A stretch of DNA of 17,714 nt from assembly GCA_947085825.1 (NCBI GenBank), contig CAMTXX010000097.1:1-17714 (forward strand), given 5' to 3'. This stretch comes from JAOUFP01 sp947085825. Lineage in GTDB: Bacteria; Nitrospirota; Thermodesulfovibrionia; Thermodesulfovibrionales; UBA6898. The notes beneath the pieces were generated by a model, which did not search any database, was not told the origin of the DNA, and saw only the letters and a program-made list of their open reading frames with translations. How positions within the stretch are numbered: position 1 is the stretch's first letter; every line of letters begins with the position of its first letter. Shown piece by piece: positions 12,949-17,714 of the stretch. A program made the translations under genes and the position numbers.

Positions 12949-13818
12949 ATGGCGACATTAAGAGATATAAAGAGAAGAATAAAGGCTGTACAGAGCACCA
13001 GCAAGATCACCAAGGCTATGAAGATGGTGTCGGCTGCGAAGTTCAGAAAGGCCCAGCAGAGGATGTTTGAACTCAGGCCCTATGCTGAACGGATGGGCAA
13101 TATTCTCTCAAGTCTTGCAGGCGGCGCAGAAGGAGAAATCCATCCTCTTCTTGCGGCAAGGCCGCGGAAAAACATAGCAGTCCTGGTTATTACCAGCGAC
13201 CGCGGACTCTGCGGAGCCTTTAATACTAACATTCTGAAGGCCGGCGTTAAATATATTGCGGAGCTACAGAAGGAAGGTTTTGAAGTTGCGATCAGTTGCG
13301 TAGGGAAGAAGGCCAGGGATTATTTCAAGCGGAGAAATGTTGAGTTGAAAAAAGCCTGGACAGGGATCTCCGGAAAGATTTCCTATGCAAATGCCCAGGA
13401 GATCGCCAATGAGATCATAGAAAAGTATACCGATGAATCAGTAGATGAGGTCATTCTTATCTATAATGAGTTCAAATCGGCAATTGCGCAGAAGGTGGTC
13501 ATTGCAAAACTTCTTCCTCTGGCCCCGATTGAGGCTTCTGAAGATACCCTTCCTGTTTATAATTTTATCTACGAGCCTACGAAGCAGGAGATATTCAGCA
13601 GGCTGGTTCCAAAGAACGTTGAAATACAGATATTCAGGGCGCTCATTGAGTCACAGGCCTCCGAGGAGGCTGCAAGAATGGCTGCGATGGAAAACGCAAC
13701 CAAGAGCGCAAACGATATGATATCAAGCCTGACGCTTCAGTACAACAAGGCAAGGCAGGCTACAATCACCAAGGAACTCATGGACATTGTCGGCGGTGTC
13801 GAGGCCCTTAAAGGATAA
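12949..13818 (+). CDS. atpG: ATP synthase F1 subunit gamma
   Basis: A 289-residue central-shaft subunit. The N-terminal helix MATLRDIKRRIKAVQSTSKI, with KAMKMVSAAKFRKAQ after it, and the C-terminal helix (EEAARMAAMENATKSAND, ending MDIVGGVEAL) are canonical and form the coiled-coil rotor. The Rossmann-like middle contains ITSDRGLCGAFNTNI. AGGAGA precedes ATG 12949. A 42-base gap with a leader ORF separates it from atpD. Confidence 0.97.
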   Translation: MATLRDIKRRIKAVQSTSKITKAMKMVSAAKFRKAQQRMFELRPYAERMGNILSSLAGGAEGEIHPLLAARPRKNIAVLVITSDRGLCGAFNTNILKAGVKYIAELQKEGFEVAISCVGKKARDYFKRRNVELKKAWTGISGKISYANAQEIANEIIEKYTDESVDEVILIYNEFKSAIAQKVVIAKLLPLAPIEASEDTLPVYNFIYEPTKQEIFSRLVPKNVEIQIFRALIESQASEEAARMAAMENATKSANDMISSLTLQYNKARQATITKELMDIVGGVEALKG

Positions 13819-13834
13819 AAAGGAGAAGGAAAAA

Positions 13835-13864
13835 ATGAAAATATATTCGGGGGTTAACCAATGA
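13835..13864 (+). CDS. Nine-codon leader ORF coupled to atpD
   Basis: A short ORF encoding MKIYSGVNQ starts at ATG 13835. A strong Shine-Dalgarno (AAGGAGAAGG) ends only a few bases before it. Its TGA (13862-13864) overlaps the atpD ATG (13861-13863) as ATGA. The GGGGG run inside the ORF would serve atpD. The arrangement suggests translation of the leader delivers ribosomes to atpD or unfolds its start region. No homology is claimed, and the leader could be fortuitous. Confidence 0.5.
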   Translation: MKIYSGVNQ

Positions 13865-15279
13865 GCAATACAGGAAAGATCTCTCAGGTTATCGGTGCGG
13901 TTGTGGACGTTGAGTTTGAAGAGAAAATGCCGGACATCCTTAATGCCTTAAAAATTGAACAGAAAGGCGATCCGGCAAAGGGCACGCTTGATTTTGACAT
14001 CACGCTTGAGGTCGCTTTGCATCTCGGCGACGGCAAGGTCAGGACTGTTGCCATGCAGGCAACTGATGGCCTTGTCAGGGGAATGGCGGCTGTTGATACC
14101 GGACAGCCGATAACAGTCCCTGTCGGCACCGGAGCGCTCGGAAGGATCCTGAACGTTGTCGGCGATCCTATCGACAAACTCGGGCCTGTTAAATCCGACA
14201 AAAGACTTCCTATCCACAGACTTGCCCCTGACTTTGCCTCACAGGAACCGGTTACTCAGGTGTTTGAGACAGGGGTTAAGGTCTTTGACCTTCTCGTTCC
14301 TTTTGTCCGCGGCGGCAAGATGGGCATGTTCGGCGGCGCAGGTGTCGGCAAGACTGTTGTTATTATGGAGATGATCCATAACATCGCCATGAAGCACGGC
14401 GGCGTCTCGGTCTTTGCAGGAGTTGGTGAGAGAACGAGAGAGGGAAATGACCTCTACGGTGAAATGAAGCACTCCGGCGTTCTCCCTAAGGTTGCGCTCA
14501 TATACGGCCAGATGAACGAGCCGCCCGGAGCAAGGGCAAGAGTCGCGCTCACAGCTCTGACTTCCGCTGAATACTTCAGGGATGAAGGACAGGACGTTCT
14601 TATCTTTATCGACAACATATTCAGGTATACGCTTGCTGGAGCTGAACTTTCCGCACTGCTTGGCAGAATGCCTTCCTCTGTTGGATATCAGCCTACTCTC
14701 GGCACTGACATGGGTATCCTTCAGGAGAGAATCACGACAACTAAAAAAGGCGCTATCACATCCATGCAGGCGATCTACGTTCCTGCTGACGACCTTACCG
14801 ACCCTGCGGTTGCGACCGCATTTACGCATCTTGACGGCACGGTTGTTCTATCCAGACAGATTTCCGAACTCGGGATTTATCCTGCGGTTGACCCGCTTGA
14901 TTCAACATCCAGAATCCTTGATCCAAAGGTCATCGGCGAAGAACATTATGCAGTTGCAAGAAGTGTTCAGAAGGTTCTCCAAAGATATAAGGAACTCCAG
15001 GACATTATCGCCATCCTTGGCATGGAAGAGCTTTCAGAAGACGACAAGGTGACGGTTTCCCGGGCAAGAAAGATCCAGAGGTTCCTCAGCCAGCCTTTCC
15101 ATGTTGCAGAAGTCTTCACCGGCAGGCCGGGCAAATATGTCAAGGTTGAAGAAACCATAAAGAGCTTCAAGGCGCTGGTCAACGGCGAATACGATGATGT
15201 GCCTGAACAGGCCTTCTATATGACCGGCAGCATCGAAGAGGTCGAGGAGAACGCTAAGAAACTCGGCTGGTCGAGGTAA
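13861..15279 (+). CDS. atpD: ATP synthase F1 subunit beta (catalytic)
   Basis: A 472-residue catalytic subunit. The Walker A motif is GGAGVGKT at 158-165. The catalytic Glu190 is in GVGERTREG. The Walker B Asp251 is in LIFIDNIFRYTLAG. The MEELSEDDK sequence at 388-396 matches the DELSEED lever that contacts gamma. The N-terminal barrel (GKISQVIGAVVDVEF) and C-terminal domain are intact. ATG 13861 is preceded by a GGGGG run 7-8 bases away and by the overlapping leader ORF. It ends 5 bases before atpC. Function: ATP synthesis or hydrolysis at the membrane. Confidence 0.98.
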   Translation: MSNTGKISQVIGAVVDVEFEEKMPDILNALKIEQKGDPAKGTLDFDITLEVALHLGDGKVRTVAMQATDGLVRGMAAVDTGQPITVPVGTGALGRILNVVGDPIDKLGPVKSDKRLPIHRLAPDFASQEPVTQVFETGVKVFDLLVPFVRGGKMGMFGGAGVGKTVVIMEMIHNIAMKHGGVSVFAGVGERTREGNDLYGEMKHSGVLPKVALIYGQMNEPPGARARVALTALTSAEYFRDEGQDVLIFIDNIFRYTLAGAELSALLGRMPSSVGYQPTLGTDMGILQERITTTKKGAITSMQAIYVPADDLTDPAVATAFTHLDGTVVLSRQISELGIYPAVDPLDSTSRILDPKVIGEEHYAVARSVQKVLQRYKELQDIIAILGMEELSEDDKVTVSRARKIQRFLSQPFHVAEVFTGRPGKYVKVEETIKSFKALVNGEYDDVPEQAFYMTGSIEEVEENAKKLGWSR

Positions 15280-15284
15280 GAACA

Positions 15285-15698
15285 ATGGCAGAAGGAAAAC
15301 TTCTTCTTGAAATAGTAACGCCTCAGGGACTTGTTTTCAGTGAAGAGGTGGATGAGGTGACCGCAAGCGGGAGCGAGGGAGAGTTCGGAATTCTTCCCGG
15401 GCATGTGCCCTTTGTGACTACACTGAAGGTCGGCATTCTCTCCAGTAAGTCAGGCAGCACAGTGAAACACTTTTTTGTGAACTGGGGATATGCTGAGGCC
15501 GGAGCAGATAAAGTGCTCATTCTTGCCGACAGCGCTGAGATCTCCGAAGAGATTGATCTTGACAGGGCAAAGGCAGCGATGATCAGGGCTGAAGAAAGAC
15601 TCAAGAAGGCGGCGGATATAGACTTTCTCCGGGCAGAGGCAGCGCTTGAAAGGGCTGTAATCAGGATTCAGCTTACAGAGTTAAGAAAAATAAAATAG
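15285..15698 (+). CDS. atpC: ATP synthase F1 subunit epsilon
   Basis: A 137-residue epsilon subunit. The N-terminal beta sandwich (LLLEIVTPQGLVFSEEVDEV, then GEFGILPGHVPFVTTLKVG) binds gamma and the c-ring. The C-terminal two-helix part (DLDRAKAAMIRAEERL, ALERAVIRIQLTEL) is full length and could inhibit ATP hydrolysis. GAGGTAA overlaps the atpD stop and serves as ribosome site. It is the last gene of the operon and is followed by a 576-base repeat-rich gap. Confidence 0.96.
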   Translation: MAEGKLLLEIVTPQGLVFSEEVDEVTASGSEGEFGILPGHVPFVTTLKVGILSSKSGSTVKHFFVNWGYAEAGADKVLILADSAEISEEIDLDRAKAAMIRAEERLKKAADIDFLRAEAALERAVIRIQLTELRKIK

Positions 15699-15797
15699 AA
15701 AATCGTATTCAATCGTAACCATTCAGTTACGGGTTGTTAATAGTTTATCTGAAGCCAGAAGTAGGCGCTTTAAGCGAAGGATTCCCGACCTCCCGAA

Positions 15798-15815
15798 TCC
15801 CGAAAGCTTTCGGGA
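15798..15815. repeat. Dispersed palindrome, core CCCGAAAGCTTTCGGG
   Basis: An 18-bp perfect palindrome: the shared core with T to the left and A to the right. It sits within a longer imperfect hairpin (GATTCCCG...GCGGGAATGAC). Confidence 0.85.
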
Positions 15816-15861
15816 CGGGATTGCGGGAATGACGGAAAAAGGTTATGTCCCGTGATTTGTC

Positions 15862-15885
15862 ATTCCCCGAAAGCTTTCGGGGAAT
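15862..15885. repeat. Dispersed palindrome, 24 bp, possible transcript-end hairpin
   Basis: The longest copy: the 16-bp core flanked by ATTC and GAAT, perfectly symmetrical. It is followed by CTTTCTTGTTTT, so in RNA it might contribute to ending or stabilising the atp transcript. Confidence 0.8.
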
Positions 15886-15937
15886 CTTTCTTGTTTTACA
15901 CTCATAACTGAATGGTTACATTTAATCGAAATACACT

Positions 15938-15975
15938 AAGGCGCTATTCTGAAAACTACAGGCTGGCGCTTTTTT
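15938..15975 (+). terminator. Candidate Rho-independent terminator of the atp operon
   Basis: AAGGCGC (15938-15944) can pair with GCGCTTT (15966-15972) through seven pairs, one of them G-U. The loop is 21 bases, followed by the rest of a six-T run and a second T-rich stretch. It lies about 240 bases after atpC, just past the inserted element. The long loop makes it a moderate candidate. Confidence 0.4.
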
Positions 15976-15992
15976 AGTTTTTAACCCAAATA

Positions 15993-16195
15993 ATGACGGC
16001 TTCGCAAAAAGTCCTTTTTCAGGCTGTCATTCGCTTAAGGCGCCTACTGTTGGCCCGAAGTCCTTAATCGGGAATCCAGTCTTTTCAAGTAGTTGTAACG
16101 ACTCTGGATACCCGCCGCTTAAAGCGGGTACTGTTCCTGCTTAAGGCACCTACTTCTGGCTTCGCGGGTATGACGACTTTTTACGAATGTATCAA
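15993..16195. repeat. Dispersed palindromic repeat element, copy 2 (expanded)
   Basis: The body is nearly identical to 7770-7928. The right end CTTTTTACGAATGTATCAA is the exact reverse complement of copy 1's left end. The left end (15993-16011) is diverged. It carries about 45 extra bases in the second hairpin, including a second 22-bp sub-element at 16139-16160; the first is at 16033-16054. It contains no gene. Confidence 0.85.
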
Positions 16196-16213
16196 ATAAT
16201 GCAGTTAAATCTT

Positions 16214-16236
16214 TTCTCAGTGTTCCCTGTGGTTAA
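16214..16236. repeat. Degenerate solo end of the CACAGAG-type element
   Basis: The last 22 bases, ending CCCTGTGGTTAA, match the reverse complement of the left end of the 17521-17711 element extended by TT at about 19 of 22 positions. No partner end is seen. It lies ~40 bases before the yajD-like gene. Confidence 0.45.
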
Positions 16237-16274
16237 TTTTTGACAATACGTCAGAGAGGAATAAGAGGACCAAA

Positions 16275-16607
16275 ATGAGACACAAACGTTTAAGAGATTT
16301 AAGAAAAATATCACAAACGCAGGGCAGCGAAAAATCCGTAGAAGATATTGTCAGAGAGTTGAAGCAGATTGGCAAGCCGGCGAGTAATTACAGGGAACAG
16401 TCCCTTAAAGTACATGGGCTCATCTGTGCCAAATGCGGCAGGGAGGTTGAAGCTAAGGACCGCCACCTTTTGACCGTTCACCATAAGGACGGCAACCCGA
16501 GGAACAATCCCCCTGATGGTTCCAACTGGGAGAATCTCTGCGTCTATTGCCACGAAGACGAGCATAGCAGAGGGCTGCTGGGTGACTATTTCGGCAATAA
16601 AGCTTAG
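16275..16607 (+). CDS. yajD: YajD-type HNH nuclease family protein
   Basis: A 110-residue protein close in pattern to E. coli YajD, a small HNH-domain protein of poorly known role. The signature runs from SNYREQSLKVHGLICAKCGR through LTVHHKDGNPRNNPPDGSNW to ENLCVYCHEDEHS. C51/C54 and C89/C92 are the structural zinc pairs. H69/H70, N78 and H93/H97 form the candidate HNH active site. It has an N-terminal basic extension of ~35 residues (RHKRLRDLRKIS) that short YajD proteins lack. AGAGGA precedes ATG 16275 by 5 bases. It is followed after 6 bases by the metallopeptidase gene, so the two probably form an operon. DNA or RNA cleavage is inferred from the fold. Confidence 0.88.
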   Translation: MRHKRLRDLRKISQTQGSEKSVEDIVRELKQIGKPASNYREQSLKVHGLICAKCGREVEAKDRHLLTVHHKDGNPRNNPPDGSNWENLCVYCHEDEHSRGLLGDYFGNKA

Positions 16608-16613
16608 GGCATT

Positions 16614-17309
16614 TTGATTGTTTATACACATCAGTTGAGCCTTCCCTTTGGACAGGACGAACATTCCCTGAAGTGCCGGCTCCGGCAACTGACAGGCAGC
16701 CATCTCTGTCTCATCATTACCGATAATACCACGCGTATGCTTTCAGTCCGGAAAAAGGGTGAAAGCATAACCGTCCGCCTTCACAGAATGTTTCTCTGTG
16801 CAGAGGCTGAGATATGTTGTGAAATAGCTCAATTGATCAAAAAAGGTCGTTGTAACAGGCAGGTTTTAAACGCTTTTATCAAAGCAAATAATCATCTTTT
16901 AAGGAAAAAAGCTCCTGTTGTTTCATCACCCCGCGTTACAGGACAATATTACTGCCTTCAATCTATTTACGAAGCTCTTAACAGCGAATATTTCGACAAA
17001 ACGGTCTCTGCTTCCATAACCTGGGGAAGAAGCAATTCACGGCAGAGGGTGAAGATGAGAACTCTCGGCAGTTATAATGCAGATACCAATACGATCAGAA
17101 TAAACCCTGTTCTGGACAAAAAAACAGTCCCTGAGTATTTTCTTCAGTTTGTTGTCTATCATGAGATGCTCCATGCTTATCTGGGCGTTAAAACCGGCAA
17201 TGGCCGACGGTCAATTCACTCAAAAGAATTCCGGCTGCATGAAAAGAAGTTCAGGCATTACTTGAAGGCGATGGAGTGGCAGAGAATGCGGTTTAAAGTG
17301 AGATGCTGA
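16614..17309 (+). CDS. SprT-like zinc metallopeptidase
   Basis: A 231-residue protein with a C-terminal SprT-like domain. YEALNSEYF, SITWGRS and LGSYNADTNTIRINPVL lead into the zinc motif HEMLH (H183, E184, H187). A third ligand candidate is H202 in IHSKEF, matching the SprT order HExxH...H..EF. The first ~100 residues are not recognised; they include a Cys-rich helix (LCAEAEICCEIAQLI) that could bind another partner. Eukaryotic SprT-domain proteins (Spartan) cleave DNA-protein crosslinks, but the role of bacterial members is unclear. The start is uncertain: TTG 16614 with AGGG 4 bases upstream is used, and the first ATG is 16737, which would cut the N-terminal strands. Pairing with an HNH nuclease hints at nucleic-acid repair (inference). 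Confidence 0.8.
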   Translation: MIVYTHQLSLPFGQDEHSLKCRLRQLTGSHLCLIITDNTTRMLSVRKKGESITVRLHRMFLCAEAEICCEIAQLIKKGRCNRQVLNAFIKANNHLLRKKAPVVSSPRVTGQYYCLQSIYEALNSEYFDKTVSASITWGRSNSRQRVKMRTLGSYNADTNTIRINPVLDKKTVPEYFLQFVVYHEMLHAYLGVKTGNGRRSIHSKEFRLHEKKFRHYLKAMEWQRMRFKVRC

Positions 17310-17400
17310 TTTGTTGTCCGTATTTCAGGGTGTTTTCCTGTTGTTAGATTTTGGATTAAGCCGGCCTAAGTTTTATCATTAAAGCAACCCATTCACAATA

Positions 17401-17477
17401 AACGACTCTGGATACCCGCTGCTTAAGGCACCTACTTCCGGCTTCGCGGGTATGACGACTTTTTACGATGTTGTCAA
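17401..17477. repeat. Dispersed palindromic repeat element, copy 3 (right half only)
   Basis: This matches the right half of copies 1 and 2 (CGACTCTGGATACCCGC...GGGTATGACGACTTTTTACGA) and ends GTTGTCAA. A 22-bp sub-element is inserted at 17421-17442. The left half is missing. Bases 17310-17400 show nothing recognisable. Confidence 0.8.
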
Positions 17478-17520
17478 AAAAGGAAAATATCATACAGCAT
17501 TTAACCCGAAAACTGCAATT

Positions 17521-17711
17521 AACCACAGAGAACACAGAGGCAATATATTGATAATAAAAGAAAATTGGCAGTTTTTATGATTTTCTCTGTGCACTCTTTT
17601 ATGCAAGGGCAGATTTGTTTATTTTCAAAATATAGAGAGTGAAAACACAGAGAATTGCTTGAAATTAAAAGTCTTTTAAAAGTTTAAAATACCTCTGTGA
17701 ACTCTGTGGTT
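17521..17711. mobile_element. MITE-like element with 20-bp CACAGAG terminal inverted repeats
   Basis: AACCACAGAGAACACAGAGG (17521-17540) is mirrored by 17692-17711 with two mismatches. An inner pair, TTCTCTGTG (17583-17591) and CACAGAGAA (17646-17654), gives a nested hairpin. The 191-base AT-rich element is non-coding and ends three bases before the window edge. Confidence 0.75.
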
Positions 17712-17714
17712 TTA

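Larger units (their letters stand above)
15715..15919. mobile_element. MITE-like element with perfect 15-bp terminal inverted repeats (GTAAC family)
   Basis: GTAACCATTCAGTTA (15715-15729) and TAACTGAATGGTTAC (15905-15919) are exact inverted copies. The 205-base interior carries two CCCGAAAGCTTTCGGG palindromes and one 22-bp sub-element in reverse (15754-15775), and is non-coding. The ends resemble those of 6054-6198 (GTAACTACTCAG). It starts 16 bases after the atpC stop, so it is probably transcribed as the 3' end of the atp mRNA. Confidence 0.82.

Noticed and set aside
15699..16274. tRNA or other structured RNA gene in the gap after atpC
   Set aside because: The dyads are explained by repeat elements; no cloverleaf or known RNA motif seen by eye.
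16240..16275. Promoter before the yajD-like gene (TTGACA at 16240)
   Set aside because: No acceptable -10 at the right distance; the region there is the purine-rich ribosome site.

Overview
The window looks like a chromosomal segment of an uncultivated, probably anaerobic, Gram-negative-type bacterium. Nitrospirota (Thermodesulfovibrio-like) or a deltaproteobacterial lineage is my best guess. The basis is a b'/b F-type ATP synthase operon lacking atpB/atpE, ResC/CcsA-type cytochrome c maturation, B12-type radical SAM enzymes, and very many small palindromic repeats. The taxonomy is inference. Every gene I support lies on the + strand.

Layout. (1) 1-262: the C-terminal helix-turn-helix tail of a probable REP-associated (RAYT-like) transposase, with a perfect 122-bp tandem duplication. 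(2) 281-1606: a membrane-anchored protein of unknown family. (3) 1869-2693: CcsA/ResC-type cytochrome c assembly protein. (4) 2762-7603: a compact set made of a B12-binding radical SAM protein, a four-helix CopD-like membrane protein, two LuxE-like acyl-activating paralogues, and a 56-codon ORF overlapping the end of the second LuxE. A second B12 radical SAM gene (7974-9434) follows after repeats. (5) 9792-15698: the ATP synthase operon b'-b-delta-alpha-gamma-beta-epsilon, complete for F1 plus the stator, with subunits a and c missing. (6) 16275-17309: a YajD-type HNH nuclease and a SprT-like zinc metallopeptidase. The gaps between blocks are filled with repeats.

How the parts may work together. 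The ATP synthase genes form one translationally coupled operon (ATGA and TTGA overlaps, a 9-codon leader ORF before atpD). The radical SAM/LuxE-like set suggests carboxylate (perhaps fatty-acid) activation plus radical chemistry on an unknown substrate. One LuxE paralogue keeps the adenylation signatures and the other has lost several, so they may act as an active/inactive pair.

The most unusual content is the repeat landscape. There are at least four convergent 7-bp-period arrays, resembling cyanobacterial STRR repeats; one is translated as the N-terminus and signal-peptide core of AtpF and has G-quadruplex potential. A palindromic element sits in frame in a membrane-protein gene, flanked by a 10-bp direct repeat. 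Several MITE-like elements have clean terminal inverted repeats. A 22-bp micro-element recurs at the tips of larger hairpin repeats. A transposase remnant of a type linked to REP elements lies at the window edge, but no full transposase is present.
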